From an uncultured Eubacteriales bacterium (GTDB lineage: Bacteria; Bacillota; Clostridia; Peptostreptococcales; Anaerovoracaceae), in NCBI GenBank assembly GCA_902786355.1, contig CADABZ010000006.1, positions 62,001 through 126,000 on the forward strand: a DNA stretch of 64,000 nt, written 5' to 3'. Every line of letters begins with the position of its first letter. Within the stretch, counting starts at the first letter, position 1. The notes below the pieces were generated by a model, which was not told where the DNA came from, made no database searches, and worked only from the letters and a program-made list of their open reading frames with translations. Below, one piece after another: positions 48,227-57,416 of this stretch. Made by a program: the position numbers and the translations under genes.

Positions 48227-49654
48227 TTGAGTATTCATGAGGAATGTGGAGTGTTCGGCGTGTATTCGGATCATCCTGCTGATGTTGCAGGTATTTCTTA
48301 CTATGGCCTGTATGCACTTCAGCACAGAGGGCAGGAGAGCTGCGGGATCGTTGTAAATGATGACGGCGTATTCTTTTCGCAAAAGGATCTGGGACTTGTA
48401 GGAGATGTTTTTACTGAGGATGTCATACGCAGGATACCTCAGGGCAGAATGGCAGTCGGACATACAAGATACGGAACGACAGGGGCCGCCAGCAGACGCA
48501 ACTGCCAGCCGATAGAAGTGAACCACCAGAAAGGACGCATGGCCGTTGCACACAACGGGAACCTTTCAAACGCGGTGCAGCTCCGGTCTGAACTTGAGAT
48601 GTCCGGAGCGATATTCCATACGTCTACGGATACGGAGACTATTGCATATATCGTTACCAGAGAACGGCTTCGCTCCGGGTCAATAGAGGAAGCTGTCGAC
48701 AGGGCTATGGACACAATAGAAGGCGCGTACAGCCTTATAATCATGTCCCCGCAGAAACTGATCTGTGCCAGAGATCCTCACGGATTCAGGCCTCTGTGCT
48801 TCGGAGTGACAGAAGATGGTATATACGTTGTCGCTTCGGAAACCTGCGCCCTCGCAGCTGCAGGAGCAGAATACTTCAGAGATGTTGAACCCGGAGAGAT
48901 AATCATTTTCAGCAGGAAAGGCATCGAGTTCAGACGAAGACACTGCGGAACACAGCCTGAAAAGCTGTGCATCTTTGAGTACATTTATTTTGCACGTCCT
49001 GATTCAGTGATAGAGGGAGTTCCGGTTCATAAAGCCCGTGAAAATGCAGGCCGCATCCTTGCCCAGACCCATCCAACTGAAGCAGACATAGTGACAGGAG
49101 TGCCTGATTCAGGCCTCGATGCTGCTCTCGGATTCAGTAAAGAATCGGGGATACCGTATGGAATAGGCTTAATAAAGAACAAATATATCGGCAGAACATT
49201 CATAGAGCCGGGCGGAAGACACGACAAGGTCAGGATAAAGCTTTCAGTGATAGAAGAGGCAGTAAGGGGCAAAAGGGTAGTGCTGGTCGATGACTCTATC
49301 GTGCGAGGAACAACCATGGGCCGCATTTCAGGACTCCTGAGAGAAGCAGGAGCCTCAGAGATACACATAAGGATATCTGCTCCGCCGTTTATGTATCCGT
49401 GTTACTACGGAACAGATATAGATTCACAGGAAAATCTTATAGCATGCAGATACAGCATAGACGAGATCGCTTCTATCATAGGCGCGGAATCGCTCGGATA
49501 TCTTCCTGCAGACAGACTCGGAGAGCTTTGCGGACATAAGGGATACTGCAGCGCATGCTTTACAGGTGAGTATCCGACAGATGTTTCAGGCGGGATCAGC
49601 AGGGACCGTTTTGAGCGCCGTCTGTCAGAAATGGCGGAGGAAACAGATGAGTGA
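48227..49654 (+). CDS. purF: amidophosphoribosyltransferase
   Basis: The first committed step of purine synthesis, making phosphoribosylamine from PRPP and glutamine. The 475-residue protein begins at TTG 48227 (GGGGGT eight bases upstream). A six-residue propeptide precedes the nucleophile Cys7 in EECGVFG, as in clostridial/Bacillus-type PurF. HTRYGTTG, AHNGNLSNA and DPHGFRPLCFG mark the glutaminase domain; VLVDDSIVRGTT is the PRPP loop. CxxC-type residues near the C-terminus (KGYCSACFTGEYP) may bind Fe-S as in the B. subtilis enzyme. It overlaps carA by 8 bases. Confidence 0.96.
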   Translation: MSIHEECGVFGVYSDHPADVAGISYYGLYALQHRGQESCGIVVNDDGVFFSQKDLGLVGDVFTEDVIRRIPQGRMAVGHTRYGTTGAASRRNCQPIEVNHQKGRMAVAHNGNLSNAVQLRSELEMSGAIFHTSTDTETIAYIVTRERLRSGSIEEAVDRAMDTIEGAYSLIIMSPQKLICARDPHGFRPLCFGVTEDGIYVVASETCALAAAGAEYFRDVEPGEIIIFSRKGIEFRRRHCGTQPEKLCIFEYIYFARPDSVIEGVPVHKARENAGRILAQTHPTEADIVTGVPDSGLDAALGFSKESGIPYGIGLIKNKYIGRTFIEPGGRHDKVRIKLSVIEEAVRGKRVVLVDDSIVRGTTMGRISGLLREAGASEIHIRISAPPFMYPCYYGTDIDSQENLIACRYSIDEIASIIGAESLGYLPADRLGELCGHKGYCSACFTGEYPTDVSGGISRDRFERRLSEMAEETDE

Positions 49655-50741
49655 CTATACAAGAAAGATCATCCTCGAAAGCGGCGAGGAATACTATGGG
49701 TACGGGTTCGGATCAGACCGGGATAAGGTCCTTGAAATAGTATTCAATACATCGATGGCAGGTTATCAGGAAATAATATCCGATCCTTCGTACACTGATC
49801 AGGCTGTAGTGATGACTTATCCGCTGATCGGCAACTACGGAATGGCGGACGACGATTATGAGACAGAGGTTCCGTCGATCGGTGCTCTCATAGTCCGCGA
49901 GTATAATGATGAGCCGTCATGTTACAGGAGCAGTGAGACTCTCGGAGATGTAATGATGCGATTCGGTATTGCCGGAATATATGGAGTGGATACGAGAATG
50001 ATCGGAAGATCGATCAGGGACAGGGGCAGCCGGAAGGTACTTATATCTTCTCCGGATGTGACCCGGGAAGAGGGACTGAAGATAATTGAGAAGACCGGGG
50101 TCCCGCATGACTCTGTATCCAGAGTCAGCTGCCGTACTCCGTGGGTATCAGCTCCTCAGGAAGAAAAATACCATGTCGTGGCCATTGACTGCGGAATGAA
50201 GAGGAACATTGTTAGGTCGCTAAACAGAAAAGGCTGCAGAGTCACAGTTGTTCCCTGGAATACAGATCCGGAGGAGATATTGAAACTTGATCCTGACGGC
50301 ATATTCATTTCGAACGGTCCCGGAGATCCTGAGGACGTTCAGGAAACGATAGGGACTGTCCGCAGACTGATTGGATGCAGGCCGTTATTCGGCATATGCC
50401 TGGGGCATCAGATAATTGCACTCGCCTATGGAGCGAAAACTTACAAGCTCAAGTTCGGCCACCGCGGCGGGAATCATCCTGTAAAGAATATTGAAACAGG
50501 CAAAATAGAAATAACATCACAGAATCATTCCTACGCAGTTGATGGTGAGAGCCTTGCCGGTATACCACTTACAGTAACTCATGTAAATATCCTCGACAAC
50601 ACCATTGAAGGCATGAAGTGCAGGAAAGACAGAGTGTTCAGTGTTCAGTATCACCCTGAAAGCGCGCCGGGGCCGCAGGACAGCGGATATCTCTTCGACC
50701 GCTTCATCGATCTCATGGAAGAAGGAAGAAAAAATGCCTAA
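49647..50741 (+). CDS. carA: carbamoyl-phosphate synthase, glutaminase (small) subunit
   Basis: It hydrolyses glutamine and passes ammonia to CarB. The 364-residue protein has the N-terminal CPSase small domain ([25 protein letters not shown]) and a class I glutaminase domain with nucleophile Cys251 in FGICLGHQ and the HPE motif in [11 protein letters not shown]. It starts inside purF (8-base overlap) and ends inside carB (8-base overlap), so the three are tightly coupled. Residue and length values are normal. Confidence 0.96.
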   Translation: MSDYTRKIILESGEEYYGYGFGSDRDKVLEIVFNTSMAGYQEIISDPSYTDQAVVMTYPLIGNYGMADDDYETEVPSIGALIVREYNDEPSCYRSSETLGDVMMRFGIAGIYGVDTRMIGRSIRDRGSRKVLISSPDVTREEGLKIIEKTGVPHDSVSRVSCRTPWVSAPQEEKYHVVAIDCGMKRNIVRSLNRKGCRVTVVPWNTDPEEILKLDPDGIFISNGPGDPEDVQETIGTVRRLIGCRPLFGICLGHQIIALAYGAKTYKLKFGHRGGNHPVKNIETGKIEITSQNHSYAVDGESLAGIPLTVTHVNILDNTIEGMKCRKDRVFSVQYHPESAPGPQDSGYLFDRFIDLMEEGRKNA

Positions 50742-52125
50742 AAGAACCGATTTAAAGAGAATACTGGTCATAGGCTCAGGCCCGATAGTGATCGGGCAGG
50801 CGGCGGAATTTGACTACGCAGGGACACAGGCCTGCCTTGCACTCAAAGAGGAAGGCTATGAGGTCATACTCTGCAATTCCAATCCCGCGACCATAATGAC
50901 GGATACTTCCATAGCGGACAAGGTATATATGGAGCCTCTGACTCTGGAATACATTGCCAGAATAATCAGATTTGAAAGGCCTGATGCCATACTGCCGGGA
51001 ATAGGCGGACAGACAGGGCTCAATCTGGCGATGCAGCTTGAGAAAAAAGGCGTTCTCAGGGAGTGCCGTGTCGAACTGCTCGGAACACGCAGCAGTTCAA
51101 TTGAAATGGCAGAAGACCGGGATGAATTCAAAAGACTGTGCGAGAGACTGGGTGAACCTGTGCTGCCTTCGGAAACAGTTTCTTCTCCTGAAGAGGCTCT
51201 GCGCACCGCGGCAAAGATCGGGTATCCTGTCGTGCTCAGACCTGCGTTCACCCTTGGCGGTACGGGTGGAGGTTTTGCTGACGATGAGAATGAACTGTCA
51301 CAGATGATCAGAAACGCTCTTGAACTTTCACCTGTCGGACAGGTACTGATAGAAAAGAGCGTCAAGGGGTTCAAGGAGATCGAATATGAGGTGATGCGTG
51401 ACAGCAATGATACGGCCATCACAGTCTGCAACATGGAAAATCTGGACCCGGTAGGCATACATACAGGGGACTCGATCGTTGTATGCCCGTCACAGACACT
51501 CACCAACAGGGAGTACCAGATGCTGAGGGACAGCGCGCTCAGGGTGATCCGTGCCCTTGAGATAGAGGGCGGATGCAACGTGCAGTTTGCTCTTGATCCG
51601 CTCTCGCCGCAGTATTACCTGATAGAGGTCAATCCGCGCGTTTCAAGATCTTCTGCCCTGGCATCGAAGGCTAGCGGATATCCTATAGCAAGAGTTTCCG
51701 CGAAAATAGGCATCGGAATGAATCTGGATGAAATACAGCTTGCCAACACACCGGCGGCATTTGAGCCCGCGCTCGATTATGTGGTTACAAAACTGCCAAG
51801 ATTCCCATTCGATAAATTCGCGGATGCCAGCAACTCACTTTCCACGCAGATGAAGGCGACAGGGGAAGTGATGAGCATAGGAAGGACATTTGAGGAAAGC
51901 CTTCTCAAGGGGATAAGGTCGCTTGAAACAGGCGCCAGCCACATTCAACTGGAGAAATTCAGCAGTGTACCGGACGGCGATCTGCTTGAATACATAAAGA
52001 CCGGGACCGATGACAGGATATATGCTGTCGCGGAGCTTCTGAGGCGCGGGATACTGCCGGATATGATACATGAAAAAACTGCGATAGACAGGTTTTTCAT
52101 ATATAAGATACGGAAGCCAAGATGA
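50734..52125 (+). CDS. carB: carbamoyl-phosphate synthase large subunit, N-terminal half (split CarB)
   Basis: 463 residues equal to the carboxy-phosphate half of CarB: biotin-carboxylase-like N domain ([20 protein letters not shown]), ATP-grasp ([32 protein letters not shown]). It stops with [12 protein letters not shown] at TGA 52123-52125, in what should be the oligomerisation domain. About 20-25 residues of that domain have no counterpart before the second half resumes in another frame. ATG 50734 follows GAAGGAAG. The start lies within the carA end. Confidence 0.92.
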   Translation: MPKRTDLKRILVIGSGPIVIGQAAEFDYAGTQACLALKEEGYEVILCNSNPATIMTDTSIADKVYMEPLTLEYIARIIRFERPDAILPGIGGQTGLNLAMQLEKKGVLRECRVELLGTRSSSIEMAEDRDEFKRLCERLGEPVLPSETVSSPEEALRTAAKIGYPVVLRPAFTLGGTGGGFADDENELSQMIRNALELSPVGQVLIEKSVKGFKEIEYEVMRDSNDTAITVCNMENLDPVGIHTGDSIVVCPSQTLTNREYQMLRDSALRVIRALEIEGGCNVQFALDPLSPQYYLIEVNPRVSRSSALASKASGYPIARVSAKIGIGMNLDEIQLANTPAAFEPALDYVVTKLPRFPFDKFADASNSLSTQMKATGEVMSIGRTFEESLLKGIRSLETGASHIQLEKFSSVPDGDLLEYIKTGTDDRIYAVAELLRRGILPDMIHEKTAIDRFFIYKIRKPR

Positions 52126-53870
52126 TGGGGTTCTCTGATCGTGAAGCCGGCCGGCTGTGGAACGCGACGGAGAAGGAGATCGCGGGACTCAGAAAGAAGT
52201 CGGGCATAGCCCCTGTCTACAAGATGATAGATACATGCGCATCGGAGTTTGAGAGCTATGTGCCATATTTCTATTCAACATATGAAGAAGAAAACGAGTC
52301 TATTGTTTCCGGCAGAGACAAGATCATAGTGCTCGGATCAGGCCCTATCCGTATAGGGCAGGGCGTGGAATTCGACTATTCAACCGTCCATGCTGTAAGG
52401 ACTATACGCGAGGCCGGGTTCGAGGCGATAATAATAAACAATAATCCGGAAACGGTCTCGACTGACTATACCTGCTCGGACAAGCTGTACTTTGAGCCTC
52501 TGACCACAGAGGACGTAATGAACATAGTGGATCTTGAAAAGCCTTATGGAGTGATCGCGACTCTTGGCGGACAGACCGCCGTAAATCTTGCGGCTTCTCT
52601 TGAAGAGCGCGGAGTCAGAATGCTGGGCACTGACAGTAAGGCAATCGACAGGGCGGAAAACCGTGAATTGTTTGAGAAGGTGTTGGAATCTCTCGGGATC
52701 CCGCAGCCTGAGGGCAGAGCCGTCACCAGCATAGAAGAAGGGGTAACAGCTGCCGCTGAAATCGGATATCCTGTGCTGGTCAGGCCGAGCTTTGTACTCG
52801 GAGGCAGGGCGATGCAGATCGTCACTTCTGAGGAGTCCTTAAGAGAGTACCTGCTGAACGCGGTCAGGATAGACAGAGACAAGCCTGTTCTGGTGGACCG
52901 GTATATACGCGGAAGGGAAGTCGAGGTGGATGCTGTCTGTGACGGACGGAGGGTATTCGTTCCGGGCATCATGGAAATGGTCGAGAGAACTGGTGTGCAT
53001 TCCGGAGATTCCATAAGCATATACCCGCCCGTCAATCTGACAGATGACATTAAGTCTATGATCCTTGACTATACCGAAAAGCTTGGCACGGCCATAGGCA
53101 TAGTAGGGCTGTTCAACATACAGTTCATAGTCGATGGCACAGGAAAGGTGTATATCATCGAACTCAATCCGAGGTCATCAAGAAGTGTACCGTTCATCTC
53201 AAAAGCGAGCGGCTGCAGGCTTGCGGATATAGGAACTCTTGCCATGCTCGGACTGTCTCTGCAGGAGCAGGGCATATTCAGAAGATATCCTGAAGAAAAG
53301 AAACGGAGCTATGTCAAGGTACCGGCATTTTCATTCTCCAAGCTGAGGGGAATGGACGCTTATCTGTCGCCTGAGATGAAATCAACAGGAGAAGCGATCG
53401 GATATGATGACATACTGCACAGGGCTGCATTCAAGGCTCTGACGGCTTCGGGACTGTCTCTGCCTAAATACGGAACTGTCATCGCAAGTATAGCCGACGA
53501 AGATAAAGAAGAGGCTGTTCCTCTGATAAAACGTTTCTATGATATGGGATTCAATATAAAGGCAACTGAATTCACTGCAGCAAAACTGAAAGATAATTGT
53601 ATAAGAACCAGCAGACTGCGCAAACCGAGCGAAGGGAGCAGTGAGATCCTGGATGCCATACGTGCAGGATATGTAAGCTATGTGATCAACACCCGCACCG
53701 TAATGACATCCAATCATTACGGTGACGGAGAGGCAATAAGAAGATGCGCAGCAGAGAACAATGTTACGATGCTGACATCGCTTGATACAGTAAGAATGCT
53801 GCTTGATGTACTTGAAGAGATGACGATCGGGATATCACCGGTCGACAGCTTTAAGGTGATACAGGAATGA
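52122..53870 (+). CDS. carB: carbamoyl-phosphate synthase large subunit, C-terminal half (split CarB)
   Basis: 582 residues covering the rest of CarB: end of the oligomerisation domain ([27 protein letters not shown]), the carbamate-kinase-type ATP-grasp half ([46 protein letters not shown]) and the C-terminal MGS-like allosteric domain. ATG 52122 overlaps the stop of the first half (ATGA) with GGAAG upstream, so it could be translated by coupling. Homology appears to extend four codons upstream of the ATG (TEAK before MMGFSD), which hints that the split arose by frameshift plus small deletion. Confidence 0.92.
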   Translation: MMGFSDREAGRLWNATEKEIAGLRKKSGIAPVYKMIDTCASEFESYVPYFYSTYEEENESIVSGRDKIIVLGSGPIRIGQGVEFDYSTVHAVRTIREAGFEAIIINNNPETVSTDYTCSDKLYFEPLTTEDVMNIVDLEKPYGVIATLGGQTAVNLAASLEERGVRMLGTDSKAIDRAENRELFEKVLESLGIPQPEGRAVTSIEEGVTAAAEIGYPVLVRPSFVLGGRAMQIVTSEESLREYLLNAVRIDRDKPVLVDRYIRGREVEVDAVCDGRRVFVPGIMEMVERTGVHSGDSISIYPPVNLTDDIKSMILDYTEKLGTAIGIVGLFNIQFIVDGTGKVYIIELNPRSSRSVPFISKASGCRLADIGTLAMLGLSLQEQGIFRRYPEEKKRSYVKVPAFSFSKLRGMDAYLSPEMKSTGEAIGYDDILHRAAFKALTASGLSLPKYGTVIASIADEDKEEAVPLIKRFYDMGFNIKATEFTAAKLKDNCIRTSRLRKPSEGSSEILDAIRAGYVSYVINTRTVMTSNHYGDGEAIRRCAAENNVTMLTSLDTVRMLLDVLEEMTIGISPVDSFKVIQE

Positions 53871-53951
53871 TGTGAAATCAGGCAAGTGTTTCGACAATCG
53901 AGTGGGAATAAATACGAATAATACGTGTATTACGTTCAGACATAATAATAT

Positions 53952-54107
53952 GTACAGAGAAGCGTATTTCCTAATCCGACATCTCTTCTGAAATCCCTTT
54001 ATCTTTCAACTATGCAGGTCACTAAGAAATGGACTCAGGCGATACGAAACTGGGGCAGTGTGCACAGTGAATTCTGCATAATGTATGAAGGCAGAATGCC
54101 TGAATAG
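53952..54107 (+). pseudogene. IS256-family (mutator-type) transposase, C-terminal remnant
   Basis: The frame ending TAG 54105 reads VFPNPTSLLKSLYLST, then VTKKWTQAIRNWG and a terminal segment ending EGRMPE, matching the conserved C-terminus of IS256-family transposases (KKWT-x-PI-NWG followed by a GR motif). About 50 residues survive; a TAA precedes them and the remaining 350 residues are absent. It marks the 3' end of an old insertion sequence whose right terminal repeat may be at 54244-54270. Confidence 0.75.
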
Positions 54108-54123
54108 GCTTCATTACAATTCA

Positions 54124-54160
54124 ATAGCCAGGCTCCTAAAAGCCTGGCTATATTGACATT
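54124..54160 (+). terminator. hairpin inside the IS remnant region
   Basis: ATAGCCAGGCT / AGCCTGGCTAT with a 6-base loop; a delayed TTTTT follows seven bases later. It could end the car operon or the transposase transcript. Confidence 0.6.
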
Positions 54161-54243
54161 TTTGAAAGCATGAATTACAGTGTTTTCAACAGGTTGACGC
54201 CGTCTGACCTGTCAGCCTGAATAAGTTAGCTACCATATGGAGC

Positions 54244-54270
54244 TATTTACAGACTTTATTTCACACACTT
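54244..54270. mobile_element. possible right terminal repeat of the IS256-like element
   Basis: TATTTACAGACTTTATTTCA then CACACTT resembles IS256-family right ends (TTTACA ... TTACACA-type). It stops exactly where hypE homology begins at 54271. The left end is lost, so the repeat pair cannot be checked within the window. Confidence 0.45.
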
Positions 54271-54324
54271 GCAGAGACACTGCTGCCGCAGCCGGGCGGC
54301 GAACTCTTACCGAGAATCTGCTGA
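54271..54324 (+). pseudogene. hypE: 3' remnant of a second hypE
   Basis: 17 codons plus stop read AETLLPQPGGELLPRIC, identical in protein sequence to the end of the truncated hypE at 17533-17586. The four nucleotide differences are all synonymous, so this came from a related hypE copy that had been under selection. The fragment overlaps the 3' end of the GntR gene on the other strand. Confidence 0.85.
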
Positions 54325-54969
54325 TTTTTCGAAGAGCTGCAGACTCTTCCTGGCGGATGACTGGAGATGACTTCTCATGCTCTTCTCGGCCATTTTGAAG
54401 TTCCCTGCCTCGATGGCTCTGAGGATCCCGTTGTGCTCCTCATGTATTTCCTGATTGTTTTCTTCTTTTTCCTGATATTTGTGAGACAGGATGGACAGTT
54501 GGATCCTGTTTTTTTCTGCTGCTTCTACAAGCCTGGAATTGTTGCAGTGCTTGAGAATGACATTGTGGAACTCATCTGAATAGTACAGCCACTTCTCATA
54601 ATCATTGTGTTCTAATGCTTCGGCAGCTTTCTTCTGAACATGGTTGAGATCGATGATCATTTCATGTTTGCTGTCAGAATTAAATGCGAATTTGAGTGCT
54701 ATCACATCAAATTCCTCAGCCAAAGCAAAAATCTCAACAGCATCTTCGTAGCTGATGTCTATGACAGTCATTCCGACATTAGGCTGGTATATGATCAGTC
54801 CGGCCTCGCTGAGTCTTGTCAGAGCTTCCCGGATAGGGGAGGAGCTGACGCCAAGACTGTCCTGAATTGTTTTTAATGTGAGTTTCCGTCCAGCAGGTAT
54901 CTCACCGGAAACAATTCCGTCGTACAAAGTGCGATATACCTGCTCGCTTATTGTCATCATTCCTGCCAT
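54307..54969 (-). CDS. GntR-family (FadR/FCD-type) transcriptional regulator
   Basis: A 220-residue regulator, minus strand. N-terminal winged HTH: VYRTLYDGIVSGEIPAGRKL, then TIQDSLGVSSSPIREALTRL; the C-terminal helical FCD domain has a metal/effector site pattern (E-x-F-DVIALKFA, DEFHNVILKHCNN, HNGILRAIEAGN). ATG 54969 has GGGAGG five bases upstream. It diverges from the flavoprotein operon at 55156 across a perfect palindrome and probably controls that operon. Its last few codons and stop lie in the hypE remnant, so the native C-terminus may have been replaced. Confidence 0.9.
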   Translation of the reverse strand: MAGMMTISEQVYRTLYDGIVSGEIPAGRKLTLKTIQDSLGVSSSPIREALTRLSEAGLIIYQPNVGMTVIDISYEDAVEIFALAEEFDVIALKFAFNSDSKHEMIIDLNHVQKKAAEALEHNDYEKWLYYSDEFHNVILKHCNNSRLVEAAEKNRIQLSILSHKYQEKEENNQEIHEEHNGILRAIEAGNFKMAEKSMRSHLQSSARKSLQLFEKSADSR

Positions 54970-55060
54970 AGCAGCCTCCCGAGAAAAAAGATTTTCAATT
55001 TCTATCTGCAATACATTATACAGCGCCAGGTATTTATATGTAAAATAATAAAGCATTTTG

Positions 55061-55074
55061 CATTTTGCAAAATG
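55061..55074. promoter_or_regulatory. palindromic operator between GntR gene and flavoprotein operon
   Basis: Perfect 14-bp palindrome CATTTTGCAAAATG with a further half-site GCATTTTG immediately upstream (55053-55060). Size and position suit a GntR-family dimer. Confidence 0.65.
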
Positions 55075-55155
55075 TATATTGCTTTTTGTATCCACAGGGC
55101 ATATTATCTACTCAAGTACAGCAGATTGCTTGTAGAACTGAAAGGAGTAAGAGGT

Positions 55156-57093
55156 ATGAGTGAGATCAAATGGCCTTATGCCAATGAATTTGGGCAGGAA
55201 GAGAAGGCCGAATGCGATGTTCTCGTCTTGGGCGCCGGTATGGCTGGCTGCTTTGCCGCAATAGCCGCAGCAAGAAGAGGACAGAAGGTCATCGTGGTCG
55301 AGAAGGGCGCGACAGTCAGAAGCGGTGCTGCCGGAACTGGTTTTGACCACTGGGAATCCGCATGCACTAATCCAAGCTCACGTGTCACTGCCAAGGAAAT
55401 CGCAGAGGCATATGTTGATGAGCAGGACCATCTTTCCAACGGCATAGCGCACTACATCTGCTGTGAGGAAGGCTGGGACAGACTTGTCGACCTCGAAGAG
55501 ATGGGGTGCAAGATAAGAGATACTGAAGACGAATTCAAGGGAGCAGACTTCAGAGATGAAGAGACCAAACTGCTCTTTGCATACGATTATTATTCAAGAT
55601 TCACATTGAGAGTTTGGGGCAAAGGATTCAAGCCAGCACTTCTCAAGGAAATGAAGAAGCTCGGCGTCAAGATCTATGATCACACCGAAGCAACTGCACT
55701 CCTGACAACAGAAGCAGGCGGCAAGAAGCGCGGCGTCGGAGCTATCGGAATGGACACACATACCGGTAAGATCCGCATTTTCCACGCCAAGGCTACCGTC
55801 CTGACCATGTCAAGACCTGCAAGACTGTGGCTGTTCAACGCAGACCTCCCTGGGCTCTGCGAGTTCAGACCTTTCAACTCGATCGGCTCAGGTCACTCGA
55901 TGGGCTGGAGAGCAGGAATGGAATTCACCATGATGGAGAAGAGCGTCCGCGCAGAGTTCTCAGCAGCAGGATCCAGCTTCCCTCCATACAGCGCAGGCAA
56001 CAACCACAACACCTGGTATGCGTGCACGATGGTAGACTCCCGTGGCGTTGAGATCCCTTATCTCGACAGAGACGGCAACGTCCTCAAGACCGTCAAAGAG
56101 AGATACTTCCCGGTCAAGGGCCAGAAGTTCTTCCTCAAGGGCGGCGTAATTGATGAGCCTAAATATGAGTACAGAGGCCCTGAGACAATGTCTTTCGATG
56201 AGCTCATGAAGAGAGGATACAAGCTTCCATTCTATGCAGACATGTCCAGAATGCCTGAAATGGAGCGCAAAGCGATGTGGGGTCTCATGATAGGTAACGA
56301 AGGCAAGACCGCTGTTCCTGTCTATGACTACTACAACAAGAGAGGATTCGACCCATCCAAGAAAGCAATGCAGGTATACGGTACAGGCTGGACATCAGCA
56401 TCATTCAGCGCTGACGAGAGACAGCTGTTCGGTGCACCGGGCGGAATCATGCACGACTGGGATCTCAAGACCAACATCGATGGAATCTATGCAGGCGGAG
56501 ACCAGCTCTTCGGATCAGACTGCGCAGGACAGGCTTCGGCAACAGGATACTATGCAGGCAGAAAAGCAAGCGCATATGCAGATACTGTAGCCCTGGAGGA
56601 TTACGACAGACAGCAGGTAGATGACGAGATCGAAAGACTCTACGCACCAATGTATGTTGAAGAAGGATACAGCTGGAAAGAGCTGAACTGGGCTATCGCC
56701 AAGTGCATGAAGAACTACTGCGGAGCTATAAAGAATGAGGCTCTGCTGGTACAAGGACTTGACCTGCTGAACACATACAGGACCGAGATCGTACCTAAGC
56801 TGTCATGCCACAACACTCATGAGCTGGTAAGAACTCACGAGGTACTCGACATTCTCAACGTAGCCGAGATGATCCTCGAAGCATGTCGCATGCGCAAGTC
56901 CAGCTCCAAGACGCTTTGCTTCGAAAGAAGTGATTACCCGGAGGTAGATCCGCCTGAAGATCATCACTTCATCACCATCCGTCAGGAGAATGGCAAAGCG
57001 GTAAGAGGCGATGTTGAGCTCGACTATTTCGGCGACCTCAAGACAGAATACGACAAACGCAACCAGGATTATATCAACGGAGGTAAGAAGTAA
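55156..57093 (+). CDS. FAD-dependent oxidoreductase, AprA/fumarate-reductase-flavoprotein-like
   Basis: A 645-residue cytoplasmic flavoprotein. The FAD dinucleotide fold is CDVLVLGAGMAGCFAAIAAA with GAGMAG at 26-31, then VVEKGATVRSGAAGTGFDHW as in adenylylsulfate reductase AprA rather than succinate dehydrogenase. A second FAD motif, NIDGIYAGGDQLFGSDCAGQ, lies near residue 460. No Tat or lipoprotein signal. ATG 55156 follows GGAGTAAGAGG. The ferredoxin gene overlaps its stop (TAATG), so the two form an electron-transfer pair. The substrate is unknown. True AprA is unlikely because no sat or qmo genes are present and an amino-acid-type permease follows. Confidence 0.82.
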   Translation: MSEIKWPYANEFGQEEKAECDVLVLGAGMAGCFAAIAAARRGQKVIVVEKGATVRSGAAGTGFDHWESACTNPSSRVTAKEIAEAYVDEQDHLSNGIAHYICCEEGWDRLVDLEEMGCKIRDTEDEFKGADFRDEETKLLFAYDYYSRFTLRVWGKGFKPALLKEMKKLGVKIYDHTEATALLTTEAGGKKRGVGAIGMDTHTGKIRIFHAKATVLTMSRPARLWLFNADLPGLCEFRPFNSIGSGHSMGWRAGMEFTMMEKSVRAEFSAAGSSFPPYSAGNNHNTWYACTMVDSRGVEIPYLDRDGNVLKTVKERYFPVKGQKFFLKGGVIDEPKYEYRGPETMSFDELMKRGYKLPFYADMSRMPEMERKAMWGLMIGNEGKTAVPVYDYYNKRGFDPSKKAMQVYGTGWTSASFSADERQLFGAPGGIMHDWDLKTNIDGIYAGGDQLFGSDCAGQASATGYYAGRKASAYADTVALEDYDRQQVDDEIERLYAPMYVEEGYSWKELNWAIAKCMKNYCGAIKNEALLVQGLDLLNTYRTEIVPKLSCHNTHELVRTHEVLDILNVAEMILEACRMRKSSSKTLCFERSDYPEVDPPEDHHFITIRQENGKAVRGDVELDYFGDLKTEYDKRNQDYINGGKK

Positions 57094-57386
57094 TGAAGAA
57101 GATGAACGAACTCACAGTTTCCGTTGTTCCTTGCAGTGCGAACCCTATACAGTTTGATGACTCCAAGTGCATCGGATGCAACACATGTGCAAGGACATGC
57201 CACGGAGATGTCCTGCTGCCTAGCACCGAGCAGGGCAAACATCCAATAGTAGCCTGGCCGGGTGAATGCTGGTACTGCGGAGCATGCGTACTGGAGTGCC
57301 CGGTGGAAGGTGCTATCAGACTTGAGCACCCGCTCATGAACAGAACTAAATTCGTAGATGCAATTCCTGAACCTGCTGCTGAGTAA
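57093..57386 (+). CDS. 2[4Fe-4S] ferredoxin subunit of the flavoprotein
   Basis: A 97-residue iron-sulfur protein. Cys26, Cys29, Cys32 and Cys36 bind one cluster; Cys59, Cys62, Cys65 and Cys69 (CWYCGACVLECPVEGA) the second. This arrangement recalls AprB and similar dedicated ferredoxins that feed electrons to an AprA-like flavoprotein. One-base overlap with the flavoprotein gene implies equal synthesis. The permease gene begins 30 bases later. Confidence 0.9.
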   Translation: MKKMNELTVSVVPCSANPIQFDDSKCIGCNTCARTCHGDVLLPSTEQGKHPIVAWPGECWYCGACVLECPVEGAIRLEHPLMNRTKFVDAIPEPAAE

Positions 57387-57416
57387 TTGCAGGCCAGAAT
57401 AGAAAGGAGACCAGAG

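Noticed and set aside
53871..54270. Complete IS256 element
   Set aside because: Only about 50 transposase codons and one possible end remain; the left end and most of the gene are missing.
54367..54876. Two + strand frames opposite the GntR gene
   Set aside because: They are antisense shadows of a clear GntR/FCD coding sequence.
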